Source of the DNA: Lonsdalea populi
Lineage (GTDB): Bacteria > Pseudomonadota > Gammaproteobacteria > Enterobacterales > Enterobacteriaceae
Assembly: GCF_015999465.1 (NCBI RefSeq)
Contig: NZ_CP065534.1
Span: 3,100,001 to 3,164,000, forward strand
Direction of reading: 5' to 3'
DNA length: 64,000 nt
In this document: positions 29,236-38,038 of the stretch, piece by piece
Layout of the letters: each line of letters opens with the position of its first letter
How positions within the stretch are numbered: the first letter of the stretch is position 1
Made by a program: the position numbers and the translations under genes
Notes under the pieces: model-generated
What the model was told of the DNA's origin: nothing
Databases searched by the model: none
The model's input: the letters and a program-made list of their open reading frames with translations, nothing else

Positions 29236-29464
29236 CTGAAATGATTACGCCCTAGTGTACATGGAGTTGGCCCTCGCTTCTAAGCCTGTTCTCGATAGCT
29301 TGAACGAAAGTCTCCTGTTCACTGTTTCCCACACTCCCGACACTAAGAAATACATTTAATTGGCTCATTTTTCGTACTCACATTGGGCCATATTTGTTTT
29401 AAATATACTGACCTGATGATTATTGGGTTTGATAGACTTGAATGGATGTTACTGGAAGTGATGT

Positions 29465-29487
29465 TGGAGCGGGCGAAGGGAATCGAA
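29465..29487. repeat. attL, 23-bp direct repeat
   Basis: Identical to 41951-41973, the 3' end of glyU including CCA and T-arm. No tRNA body follows it here, so this is the duplicated fragment left by integration. Confidence 0.9.
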
Positions 29488-29589
29488 GCATCGAAGACAG
29501 CCACGCACTAACACATTGTTTCTTAAAGGACGGTGAATCCCTTTGGTTACAGTCATGGTTACACATTGAGTGGTCTATGGTCAAGCCTT

Positions 29590-29790
29590 GAGGTAGCCTA
29601 GCGCAGTGAGTAGTCCTTAGGCTTGACAGGGTCAACCCCTTGGGATACCATAAGCCTACACTAGGCCTTAGGTGCGCATGTAGTTGACCTTGCGAGGCCG
29701 GAGGCCAAGCCTTGGGTTACCCTTAGGGTGGGCCTCTTTGGGCTGGCTGAGAGGGCCTATGGGGGTACTTTGGGCGCTCTACCCTTGAGA
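29590..29790 (-). other. T7 terminal-repeat-like / candidate packaging region
   Basis: Non-coding DNA full of short CCTAAGG, CCCAAAG, CCTTGGG and GTTGACC(T) units and small palindromes such as TAGGC/GCCTA around 29,650-29,668. On the minus strand it contains CAAAGTACCCCCATAGG, closely like the start of the T7 terminal repetition as I remember it (CCTAAAGTTCCCCCATAGGG), followed by similar CCCTAAGGGT and GGTCAAC units. In T7 such DNA marks the concatemer junction cut by terminase. Function here is inference. Confidence 0.5.
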
Positions 29791-29839
29791 TACTCGCAGA
29801 GATTTTTGTGGTATTTTTCTAAGAACCTTAGGGACCCTC

Positions 29840-29935
29840 TTAAGGATGAAACCAGAGAGGGACCTTATCGACCAGCCATAAGACCAGCGACAGCGACATA
29901 AGGATGTCTCGCAGGTCAACGTAATGAAAGACCAT
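29840..29935 (-). CDS. Possible small hydrophobic protein (31 aa)
   Basis: Short frame with an excellent ribosome site (AAGGAGG, 5 bases before ATG) in an otherwise non-coding stretch. The product reads MVFHYVDLRDILMSLSLVLW then LVDKVPLWFHP; residues 11-22 form one hydrophobic helix. It is the last gene before the terminal-repeat-like region. A membrane-acting or holin-like role is possible but unproven; it could also be a spurious frame. Confidence 0.45.
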   Translation of the reverse strand: MVFHYVDLRDILMSLSLVLWLVDKVPLWFHP

Positions 29936-30059
29936 GAGAGCCTCCTTGTGCGTGTGCGGTGAGTGTTCGTAAAGTGACCCACTGGGATACAGCTAACGAC
30001 AAGGCATCTGTAGGTGTCCTTAGAGGGCTTAGGGTATTGGGATTGATATATGATAATCA

Positions 30060-30206
30060 TCCCTTCTTAAGGTTAACTTAAATCACACTCTAAGGGCCTA
30101 AAGTGTCTTTAAGTTAACTCTAAGGTAATAATCTTTAATTTGGTCTCAAATTAATACTTAGAGTCTCTTTAAGTTATTAAAGGTCTTTAAGTTAAACCCA
30201 TCCAGT
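30060..30206. repeat. AT-rich short-repeat array, left end of satellite
   Basis: Contains TCTTTAAGTT-type units at least three times, one exact CCTAAAG (30097-30103), and several TTAAG/CTAAGG variants. T7 genome ends carry arrays of CCTAAAG flanking the terminal repeat. A matching array lies at 39590-39743 near the other end. Confidence 0.55.
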
Positions 30207-30329
30207 CAGTATTAAGGTCTCACTCCAAATAAGAGTACCATAATAATTGCTGTAGCTTTTCTTCAGGCCCATCACCCCCTGAAGCGCTTAGTCGGTCTCT
30301 TTGAGAAGAGATTCGCTTTTAGTTGAAAG
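30195..30329. repeat. Terminal module copy L (48-bp perfect direct repeat plus flanks)
   Basis: AACCCATCCAGT (30195-30206), 41 divergent bases, then a 48-bp block (30248-30295) identical to 39797-39844. That block holds a hairpin with CTTCAGG/CCTGAAG arms. Next comes a second hairpin (TCTCTT/AAGAGA) and TTCGCTTTTAGTTGAAAG at 30312-30329. The right copy has the same order and the same 41-bp spacing. Confidence 0.9.
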
Positions 30330-30347
30330 AGTATAGATACGGACGTC

Positions 30348-30602
30348 TCAACGCCTTGGTGTCATATCTACGGTTAATTGTTTGTAATGATTCACCGAGC
30401 CATCAGGCATAACCACAGAACCGTCAGTCCTTAGAGGTAGACGAATAGTCTTGCCCATATAGCGGACAGTGACCAGCTTAGTGCTACGCTTTGGTGTCTT
30501 ACGGTTTGGTTTATAAGCACTGCGTGAGGCAGCGGCCTTAGAGTCTCGTTTATGCTGATTGTCAGCGATGGATTGTCTCAGCTGCTCATAGAATTTACTC
30601 AA
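30348..30602 (-). CDS. Small basic satellite protein (84 aa), unknown function
   Basis: Lys/Arg-rich protein (KAAASRSAYKPNRKTPKRSTK) with a C-terminal beta-like segment (VTVRYMGKTIRLPL). I place the start at a TTG with GGAGG five bases upstream; a longer frame from another TTG (to 30614) would bury the ribosome site. It is the first gene after the T7-class promoter at 30674 and the last before terminal module L. That is the position that gene 19.5 holds between phiOR and the right terminal repeat in T7. No sequence similarity to 19.5 is claimed. Confidence 0.6.
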   Translation of the reverse strand: MSKFYEQLRQSIADNQHKRDSKAAASRSAYKPNRKTPKRSTKLVTVRYMGKTIRLPLRTDGSVVMPDGSVNHYKQLTVDMTPRR

Positions 30603-30664
30603 GGTATCCTCCAAAGTAGTGACTTAAAGATTACGTAAGGTGGAGACAAAAGATTTCTTAGAGT

Positions 30665-30692
30665 CTCCTCCCCCTATAGTGGGCCTTATTAG
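30665..30692 (-). promoter_or_regulatory. T7-class phage promoter (leftward, +1 about 30674)
   Basis: Minus strand reads ATAAGGCCCACTATAGGG followed by GGAG, closely matching the T7-family promoter core (CGACTCACTATAGGG in T7). It precedes the 84-aa gene and, by position, resembles phiOR. Confidence 0.8.
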
Positions 30693-30759
30693 GAAAACCA
30701 GACGTGGTGCGGTCTGCGAGCTAAAAGCCCTCTCTATTGAACCCACTATAAGGCACACA

Positions 30760-31203
30760 TTACCAGCCTAAGGGGTTCTTTCCGTTGCGGCCACCATAGG
30801 CTAACTTGCGGTACTCCTCCCACGGCAGAACCTCAATAGACCCTGAGGCGTCCAGACGGAAACGGTAGGGCCACCCTGTGACCACATCATGAGAGAGTAT
30901 AGGCTTACCTGTGCGTAGCATCTTGATAGCCCTCAGGCGCTCTATGTTCACGCCCTTAACGTTTACCCTACGGTCTCGCGTATGACCCGCTACAGAGCCG
31001 GCAGCCTTAAAGGATTTCAACCACGGCTTACTATGACTATCTGCTATCCAGACCAGACCAGTAGGTGACTCAGGGTCTGCCCTCAGGTGTTCCCGGACTA
31101 ACTCAAAGTCTCGCTTAGCGTCTGCTATCAGTTGCTCCTCGGTCCGGTCAGTGCGTAAGGTGCGCTTCTTTCGGGCTGGTCTGGTGGTTACTGTGTGGTT
31201 CAT
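30760..31203 (-). CDS. Satellite protein of unknown function (147 aa)
   Basis: Good ribosome site (AAGGAGG) 7 bases before ATG. The protein has a basic N-terminus (RPARKKRTLRTDR), a helical acidic stretch (EEQLIADAKRDFELVREHL), then GLVWIADSHSKPWLKSF and a Pro/Gly/Lys-rich C-terminus. I do not recognise it. It follows the gp16 homologue in the leftward transcript, where T7 has its tail-fibre gene, but it is far too short for that. The basic N-terminus suggests nucleic-acid or partner binding, which is only a guess. Confidence 0.7.
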   Translation of the reverse strand: MNHTVTTRPARKKRTLRTDRTEEQLIADAKRDFELVREHLRADPESPTGLVWIADSHSKPWLKSFKAAGSVAGHTRDRRVNVKGVNIERLRAIKMLRTGKPILSHDVVTGWPYRFRLDASGSIEVLPWEEYRKLAYGGRNGKNPLGW

Positions 31204-31395
31204 ATCGGGACCTCCTTAGGTGATTGGTTGACAGTTAGGCGCTCCTCCTTGAATTCTGTTAGGTTGCGCGTAGGGCTACCCGTTAGTTTTTAACGTAGCG
31301 TTGCCCTTAAGGTTTGAATGGTGGTTGATTTCGATTAATCCATATCATAAAGGCCCCTCGTTAGAGAGACCTTGAGTTATAGACTAAGGGGTTAC

Positions 31396-34300
31396 TTAAT
31401 TGCGCGTGCGTTGTTGGTCCTGATAGATGCCTACATTGCTCTCAAAGTGCTGGAGTAACAGCCACTGCGTCACAGGGTCATTAGGGACCACACGGGACAG
31501 TGAACGGTAAGCCGCATCGTTAGCCGCCATAGCGTCAGCTTTATGAGGAGACAGAGCGCCCTTTGCGGAGTTCTCTATGGTAGCCGAGAGGTCCCGCGCA
31601 AGCTGTAGGCCCGGTACTTGCTCAATAGAGCGGTCAATCACGCCTGAGACGTAATCAGTAGTGCCAGCCTTAACGGTCCGTGCGTTCTTCTCCATTGGCG
31701 CTTTAGGGTTCATCGTTGTACGGTAAGACTGCACAAGGTCAGCACCCGGCAGACCCAGAGGCCCCGCTAGGAAGCCATAGACACCCAGAGGAGCGCCTAA
31801 GGTTGCACTACGGGTAACGGCACCGATTGCTAACACGTTAGGGTCAAGGGCCTTATCGAGGTAACGCTTACGGTCTCCCGCCTGCATAGACATAGCGACA
31901 CTTTGAGCGCGGAGCGCAGCGAAGCCGCCCGCCAGCATCAGCTCTACGGCAATAGTCATAGACTGGTCCAGAGCGCGACCGTTCTTGGTTGACTCATAGA
32001 ACCGCTTCACTAAGCGACCATTGACTGAGCGCAACACGAAAGTCTTAAACTGCATCGCCATACCACCGACGCCACCTAGTTGTTTGCCAGCTTGGAGAGA
32101 CACCTTATCGGTTCTCAGCATGGTTTCACTTGCAACGTGGTCAGCGAGTCGCCACAGGTCCATAGTGCGCGGGTCTAGCTTCATGGCGTCAGCATCCTTA
32201 AAACGATACTCCCCGGTCTTAGCGTCCCTGTAGGTATGCTCTTGCATCAGCGACTTAATGCCCTTGTACTGCTCAGGACTGATAGCCGCAGACTTAAGCA
32301 ACCGCGAATCAATAGCCGCCTTGCCACCTAAATGCACCTCATGCGCCAGATTGCCTAAGGTCTCAATACGTGCAGCCCTTACGATATGGTTAACCGTAGA
32401 GGTCATTACGCGAGACATCGGCAGACGTTGAGCCATATAACCAGTGGCCCACTTAACGGACCCTACAATGTTAGCCATAGGATTGGAGGCAACACCGCGC
32501 AGACGCTCTACGATGTCATTACGGCTCGGCCTAATAGAGTCATCAAGTTCCTTACCGAATAGCAAGCCGTGAACCTCGTTAGCCTCCTTAGCGTTCAGTT
32601 TACCTCGTTTCTTCATGAAGCGACCTAGCGCCGGGACAGAGCGGCCTAAGGCGTCAATCCCCCCCACGAGTCACCATAGAGGCAATCTCTGTGTAGTTCT
32701 GAGGACCCATGAAGGCATTCTTAGAGGCGTATGCTAAATCGGATAACGAACGCGCCAGCGTCCCTAAAGCTCCCTCAGGGTCTTTACGTGCTCTACCAGT
32801 CAGTACCTTGACAACCTCCAGCAGCTCAGCCTTACCCTTAGCGTCAGGCGGGATAGCGTCAATGACCTTAACCAGCTCGTCTGTAGTCCGCCCGGTCCCA
32901 CCTAAGATAGCGATATCACCATTAATGCGGCGGTTGTAGCTCGGAAGGACTTCCTCCATAGTGAAAGACCGCAGGTCATTAGGGGAGAACTTAGAGCCGT
33001 CTGGCAGGGTCACCTCAAAGTCATTAGCAAACAAATGACGCTCTTTAAGGTAATCATTCCCGGCTAACTTAGAGCTATCCGCCACGACATCCTCAAGCGC
33101 CCCGGAGTTGTGATAGAGTGCAGCCGCATCGTCAGAGGCATTAGCCACCCCGAAAGCCTTACGCTCAGCGTAGTCTTCTAGGGTCTCACCGGTGCGGTCT
33201 AGGTATGCATCAACACGCGCCTTAACCTCAGGTGACGCCCGATAGGAGTTTAGATAAGAAGCCTTGATAGCCTCTTTGAGTTCCTGCACAGAGCCGCCGA
33301 AGCGAGACAGCGCAACCGAACGGGCAGACGCAGAGTAGCGCACCGGGTAGTAATGACCGTCAAAGTGAGAGGCACCCAGCATTCCCTTAGCGTTATCCAC
33401 AGCATTCCCGAAGGACGCAGGGTTACGCAGAGAGTCTGCTTTAAACTGGTGATGCTCCTTAATGAGGTCTACCAGCGCTTTCTCTGAGGGAGACAGAGAC
33501 TTGACCTTAGACCCTGAGAGGTCCTCGACAGCCTCAGCTACGCGGCGTGACACAGCCTGTACATGGTCCGCACGGTTCAGCCCTTCACGATACCACGAGT
33601 AACCATTCTCATTGATAGCCTTCTTGGTCAGGTCATCCATGTTAGAGAAGAATTGATGGTCAAGGTAGCACATACGCTCCCCAATGTCCGAAGCCGTGGC
33701 CGCATACTTACCGCTTGCGCCAGACTCAAGGCCCACCGGAGCACGCACAAGGTCCAGACCCAGAGAGCGCACAGCGTCAGACTCAGAGCGTAGGATGGTT
33801 TGCCCTACCTCGTCAAACGTAGCGGAGCCTGTAGACAGGCCACGGGCTGCACGTTCAATCTTGGTAACCTCCTCAAGGCTCCCTAAGGTCCGTGGGTTCA
33901 CAGGGTTAGACCCTGCCAGAATGTCACCGCTCGCTAACCGGACGTTGCCCGTAGAGGACACGTTAGGAGCCTCAGCATAAGGGACACCATTAGGCGCAGA
34001 GTGTACCAGTTCGTCAGGACGTAAAGGCATGACGCTAGGGTCCGCAAAGTCCGCAACCTCTGAGGCTGCTTGAGCCTTGAGGCGACTACGCAAACGCACA
34101 TCGGTAGACTGGATAGGGTCCACACTCGAGGCAGGCTCAGCGTCAACCACACCAGCGGCCTTACGGTTGGCCCGGAGTTTAGACACAGAGTCACCCAACA
34201 CGGACAGCCCGGAGCCTAACACTAAGCCACCCAGAGCCGCGCCTGCATAGTCAGCATCACCACCCGCTACGCTAGTGCGTACACCCTCAGAGAGAATATT

Positions 34301-35377
34301 GAGACCAGCAGCTTGAGCGCCACGATAAGCCGCCTTAGCGAGCATACCAGCTTTAGCCGCAGGACCAGCAACCGGGATATAAGTCACAGGGTCAAAGGCA
34401 GCACCCGCCAGCATACTGGTAATCATACCAGCGGTCCCGGTCTGACTAACGCGAGCGTCAGCCTCAGCATTCTGGTTAGCACGAACTATCAGAGCGTCTA
34501 AGGTCTCAGCATCACCACCCAGCACAGAGTTAATATAACGAGGGTCTTTTACCTCAGAGCGAATACGGGCCAACTCCTCAGGTGTCCATTCGTGGGAGTT
34601 CCAGAGGTTAGGCGTGAAGTGTGCTTGCAGCATAGACATTGCATTATCACTGCTCAGGTCTTGCCCTACAGTCCCTAAGGTGGATGTCTTCCATGTATCC
34701 TTTGTGGCGCTCCATACGTTTGACAATAAGCCTTTGTCCTCAGGTTTGGCGTAGTGCGCAGCCTTAGCAAATGGCTCCGCAGGTGCGGCCTGAGAGACTC
34801 CCTCAACGTTGAATCCGGTAGACTCAGGGAGAGCGTTGGTCACCTTCGAGGTTTTGCTAATACCTGCAAAGGCATCCTCAGCGGGAATGCCCTTTCCCTT
34901 AGGAGAGATACCCCCGAAGGACGTCAGAGCGGCCACTTTGTCATTCTGAGCCACTGAGTCACTCATGGTCCGCATGTAGTTGAGACCCTCAGCACCGATA
35001 GCAGAGAAGTCACCACGGTCATAAGCGGCTAACTGAGGAGCACCCTTAGGGCCTTCCCCTACGTTATATGCTAAGGCGGCTTTGAGTTCATCGCCTCCGA
35101 ACTTCTTAGTTAGGTCTGCCATGTGTCTGGCGGCTGCATTGATAGCTAACTGAGGATTGAGTCGGTCATCATCAGACAGACCATAAGCGCTGGCGGTCTG
35201 TTCGGTAAACTGAGCAATCCCCTTAGGGCCTGTGGGTGACTGAGCGTCAGGCTTAAAGCGAGACTCTAACCACAGCTGTTTACGGAAAGCACCTGCATTG
35301 ATACCGTGCTCAGCAGCGGCAGCATTAATCAGGCTATCGAACTCTGAGGGAACGTTAGGGTCATACTGTTTAGTCAT
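31396..35377 (-). pseudogene. T7 gp16-like internal virion protein (ejection lytic transglycosylase), one-base frameshift
   Basis: Near full-length homologue of T7 gp16 (1,318 aa), which leaves the virion, forms part of the envelope DNA-ejection conduit and opens peptidoglycan. The N-terminus has the SLT catalytic Glu in LWLESRF, GPKGIAQF and AYNVGEG; later segments match closely, e.g. GLRTSVAGGDADYAGAALGG, ISPKGKGIPAE and the terminal VPNDP. It is read as a 907-aa frame (35377-32654) and a 423-aa frame (32667-31396). Both join cleanly if the C7 run at 32659-32665 (G7 on the coding strand) is six bases long, giving about 1,326 aa. So there is one inserted base: a true mutation, a phase-variable tract or a sequencing error. 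AGGAGG precedes the ATG. At 4 kb it is a third of the element. T7 partners gp14 and gp15 are absent. Confidence 0.9.
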
Positions 35378-35533
35378 TGTGGGTTACCTCCTCTGAGTCC
35401 TCATTACGATCAAAGAGTCCAGCTTTAGCGGCCTCCTCATAGGAATAGTCTTTACCATCTGGCCCTATGTAATCGCGAGGATTGCCTTGAGGTCAAACTC
35501 ATATGAATCAATAATGTTAAATAAGTTAATCAT
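35370..35533 (-). pseudogene. Frameshifted small gene overlapping the gp16 start
   Basis: The ATG at 35533 with AAGGAAA upstream encodes MINLFNIIDSYEFDLK and then stops early. A second frame beginning immediately after a TGA encodes GNPRDYIGPDGKDYSYEEAA and on to NEDSEEVTHND, ending in an overlap with the gp16 start. Joining them needs a single-base change near 35,488. The joined product would be about 54 aa and acidic at the C-terminus. Unknown function. Alternatively this is only the translated leader of gp16. Confidence 0.45.
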
Positions 35534-35551
35534 CTGTGTGTTTCCTTCTTG

Positions 35552-35647
35552 TTTGCACCCTGAGACGCATCCCAGAGACCCGCAAGGCCCCACACGGGCT
35601 ACCCACACGGGATAGCTTAAGGGAGTCTCAAAGGCACAGGATGCAAA
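35552..35647 (-). other. Long leader stem-loop upstream of the small gene/gp16
   Basis: Arms TTTGCA...CCTG (35552-35562) pair with CAGG...TGCAAA (35637-35647), and an inner GAGAC/GTCTC pair extends the stem. Similar long stems precede the KilA-N gene and the 104-aa gene. They could be RNase III processing sites such as T7 mRNAs have, or mRNA-stabilising leaders. Confidence 0.5.
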
Positions 35648-35708
35648 CAGGACGGCTTGCGAGTAGATATTGATAGATAGGCATTGCGTTAGCCTTACGA
35701 AAGGGGAC

Positions 35709-35730
35709 GCCCTGAGTGAACCTCAGGACG
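35709..35730 (-). terminator. Hairpin after the capsid-like gene, possible T-phi-like terminator
   Basis: CCTGAG-TGAAC-CTCAGG, 17 bases beyond the end of the capsid-like gene on its transcript, followed by GCGTCCCCTTT. T7 places its class III terminator directly after the capsid gene. The U-tract is poor, so confidence is limited. Confidence 0.4.
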
Positions 35731-35743
35731 CTTGAAGTGATGC

Positions 35744-36895
35744 TTAGTCGTTAGACTTAGGGGCTTCTTCCTCAGGGGTAGGCTCTACCGGTGCGGTAGT
35801 TTCCCCGAAGGTCAGGCGGTGGACTACAGGAAACTCGGCGGTAGCCTGAACACCAAACTTGCCTTGTTCAACCTTGACGGTCCCGGTAGCCATAACGTCC
35901 AGTACAGTAATCATTTCGACGTCGTAGCCGGAACGCTCAGGGGAACGAGTAACGTTAATCTTAACGGTGTCACCTTGGCGGGTAGACCGGAAGGACAACA
36001 TAGCGAAGTTGCGAGGCAGCAGGTAGACACCAGTATCATCGCCCAAGTAGCCCATGATGGTGCACCCGAACAGCTCAGAGGCATCTTCATGACCCGCACG
36101 TTGTGCAGCACGCTCTAAGACGGCCTCCAGTTTCTCAGGGACCAGCAGCGCGAAGCAATCCAAGGTGTTGCCTAAGTGGACCGGTAAGTTAACCGCTAGG
36201 GCATCCAGCAGGTCTTCAGCGGCATCTGAGGGTTTAGTGCTCAGCTTGTCACAAGGGATGGTCACGAGGTCCGGGGTCTCTGCCAAGACTTTGGTCACGT
36301 TGCCCGCCAGCACACGGCACATCTGGTATTGCATATTGGTAACGGTACGGGTCAGGCTACCAGCAGTCCAGCCCGCCATCATCTCATAGTCAGACACATG
36401 GGTCGCTACAGAGCACATGATGCCAGTCTTGGTTTTGTCTTCGCCGTGCAGCACCGGAGCCACCATTACGGCAGACCCAGCGATAGCCTTAGCGGTCGGC
36501 AGACCTGTACGGTCCAGCTTACCTTCAGGGTTGAACACAACGGTACGGTCCTCCAACAACTGGACATTCAGCGGGGTCGGTTGGGTGCCGAAGGGGCGGA
36601 ACTCTGCCGGGAAGACATGTTCACAGACTGCTTCAGCGAAGTCACCATCATTGAAGGTGGCATCTAAGGATTTCTCCAAGGCCTGAACGTAGTCGTGTGA
36701 GTCATTGCCGAAGGCCATTTGGTTGCCTGAGCGGTCCGTATAGCCCACATTCAGAATCTGTGAGCCGCTGGACTTGACGATTTCAGTACGTGAGACATCA
36801 GTGCCCCACACAGAGTTAGGCAGCTTGCGACCATCAGTACCGGTACGGTGAGACGCTAGGGTGCTCATAGGGGTCTTATTGGTTGGTTTATTCAT
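35744..36895 (-). CDS. Probable HK97-fold capsid-like protein of the satellite (383 aa)
   Basis: Well-supported gene (AAGGAG 10 bases before ATG). The C-terminal 180 residues read like an HK97-type coat protein: a long helix (AAEDLLDALAVNL), a beta strand with FALLVPEKLEAVLERAAQRA (the pattern of a coat-protein P-domain helix), FGCTIMGYLGDDTGVYLLP and a terminal strand series ending GYDVEMITVLDVMATGTVKV. The extreme C-terminus is acidic and disordered (EPTPEEEAPKSND). It lies between a charged coiled-coil protein and the gp16 homologue, much like scaffold-capsid-...-16 in T7. It is not obviously a T7 gp10 relative. If it is a coat protein, the satellite could build or modify its own shell. 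Other virion proteins remain possible. Confidence 0.55.
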   Translation of the reverse strand: MNKPTNKTPMSTLASHRTGTDGRKLPNSVWGTDVSRTEIVKSSGSQILNVGYTDRSGNQMAFGNDSHDYVQALEKSLDATFNDGDFAEAVCEHVFPAEFRPFGTQPTPLNVQLLEDRTVVFNPEGKLDRTGLPTAKAIAGSAVMVAPVLHGEDKTKTGIMCSVATHVSDYEMMAGWTAGSLTRTVTNMQYQMCRVLAGNVTKVLAETPDLVTIPCDKLSTKPSDAAEDLLDALAVNLPVHLGNTLDCFALLVPEKLEAVLERAAQRAGHEDASELFGCTIMGYLGDDTGVYLLPRNFAMLSFRSTRQGDTVKINVTRSPERSGYDVEMITVLDVMATGTVKVEQGKFGVQATAEFPVVHRLTFGETTAPVEPTPEEEAPKSND

Positions 36896-36975
36896 GGGTA
36901 TGATACTCCTTTTAAAGTTGTCATTTAGGTAGGGTGCCCGTAGACACCCATTAGCGGGCCATAAAGCCTGAGGGC

Positions 36976-37416
36976 TTATAGGTCACCGAATGCAGCGGAC
37001 TTACCGCGAGCACCGAAGCGCGCTTCCAGTTCGGCTTCTCGGGCTTTACGTTGAGCCACAGCCTCAGCGATCTCTTCAGGTGTAGCCATAAGCGCAGCCA
37101 TGCGTTCACGATGCTGTTTCGCTTCCAGTTCACGGCGGGCCTGTTCCTCACGGTTACGTCGGATGTAGTCTGCCCACAGTTGGTGATGGCGTGAGAACCC
37201 AGTGATGCTGAAGCCATTAGCGGACAGCTCACTCAGTAGTGAATTAGCACCACCAGACCCCGGCGCGTAGTAGCCCAGCAGCGACGGTACGGTCACCTTG
37301 ATGAAATGCTCGGTAGGGATTTCTTGGCCGATGTACAGCACGGTCTTAAGGTCCTTACTCAGGGTTACCTTTTGGTCTACGATACCCATGGTCGGAAGTT
37401 TCGGATTGATAGACAT
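36976..37416 (-). CDS. Satellite protein with charged coiled-coil C-terminus (146 aa), scaffold-like position
   Basis: I chose the ATG at 37416 (MSINPKLPTMG...), which has AAAGGAGA upstream; the frame stays open further back without a ribosome site. Residues 1-75 look like a small folded domain (VTLSKDLKTVLYIGQEIPTE...). Residues 80-135 are a highly charged helix rich in Arg, Glu and Ala (RRNREEQARRELEAKQHRER). The gene sits immediately before the capsid-like gene, as scaffold genes usually do, and a small hairpin (AAGCC/GGCTT) follows it. A scaffolding or capsid-size role is attractive but is inference from position and coiled coil only. Confidence 0.7.
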   Translation of the reverse strand: MSINPKLPTMGIVDQKVTLSKDLKTVLYIGQEIPTEHFIKVTVPSLLGYYAPGSGGANSLLSELSANGFSITGFSRHHQLWADYIRRNREEQARRELEAKQHRERMAALMATPEEIAEAVAQRKAREAELEARFGARGKSAAFGDL

Positions 37417-37501
37417 AGTGTGTTCTCCTTTGGTCAGTGGGTTGATACAATTGATACTTAAGGTTTCTGGATAGTTATGGATAATTACGGGCAATCAATG
37501 G

Positions 37502-37705
37502 TTACGTATTCTTACTGAATACAAAATCACGTAGGGTCAGCCCTTTCTGTACAGCCATCCGGCATAACTGAGTGCGCGTATAACGGTCGCGCCAAGACAG
37601 CGGGCAGAGGCCCAATGCTTTCACAACGTTCCTGATAGGCACGGTCATTAGGCGCAGAGCCTTGCGGTCTTCAGGATTCCTCGGGTCAAGCTGGTCAGGG
37701 TTCAT
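37502..37705 (-). CDS. Small satellite protein (67 aa), unknown function
   Basis: Overlaps the end of the 104-aa gene by 4 bases (ATGA), so it is translationally coupled, with AAAGGAGAA upstream of ATG. The product is basic and Arg-rich (MNPDQLDPRNPEDRKALRLM ... WRDRYTRTQLCRMAVQKGL), predicted mostly helical. I do not recognise it. A DNA-binding or host-takeover role would fit its size and charge but is not shown. Confidence 0.65.
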   Translation of the reverse strand: MNPDQLDPRNPEDRKALRLMTVPIRNVVKALGLCPLSWRDRYTRTQLCRMAVQKGLTLRDFVFSKNT

Positions 37706-38016
37706 AGGGTCGGTTCTCCTTTGTCACTATAGAGTTCAGCCAATGCCTCAATGACCTCGAAGCTAACCGGTGTGTTGTAGCTTGCCAGAAGCATTAGGAA
37801 GTCGTGTCCCTCAAGGACCTCAAGGGTGCCTAGGGGCTGACCCCTGCGCTCCCTCATGCGCTTAATGTCGCGTCTGACGTGCTTCAGGTGCTTACCTGTG
37901 AGTTCGGCCACTTGGTGGGCTGTAGCGGTGAATGTGAGTGGTCCATCCAGCCACGCCGAAAGGTGACGTTTGAGGACCTCTTTGTTGACCTCTCGGTCTG
38001 TCTTACGGGTTGTCAT
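37702..38016 (-). CDS. Putative helix-turn-helix satellite protein (104 aa)
   Basis: First gene of the structural transcript from the promoter at 38377. Its ATG is preceded by AAGGAGA. The sequence TATAHQVAELTGKHLKHVRRDIKRMRERRG (residues about 30-59) has the spacing of a winged-helix DNA-binding segment, with a short N-terminal helix before and an acidic helix (FEVIEALAELYSDKGE) after. A regulator of satellite or helper late genes is the likely role, but no close family is recognised. Confidence 0.68.
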   Translation of the reverse strand: MTTRKTDREVNKEVLKRHLSAWLDGPLTFTATAHQVAELTGKHLKHVRRDIKRMRERRGQPLGTLEVLEGHDFLMLLASYNTPVSFEVIEALAELYSDKGEPTL

Positions 38017-38038
38017 TGGATGGTCTCCTTAGTCCAAT

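Noticed and set aside
29779..30060. 93-codon minus-strand frame at the satellite left end
   Set aside because: No ribosome site, odd composition, and it overlaps in another frame the better-supported 31-codon gene.
32650..32670. Programmed frameshift in the gp16 homologue
   Set aside because: Joining needs +1 at GGG-GGG-GAT with no stimulatory element visible; a one-base insertion in the homopolymer is simpler.
37718..37740. Plus-strand GTCACTATAGAG as another T7-class promoter
   Set aside because: Lacks the GGCCC recognition box shared by the others, points against all genes and lies inside a coding region.
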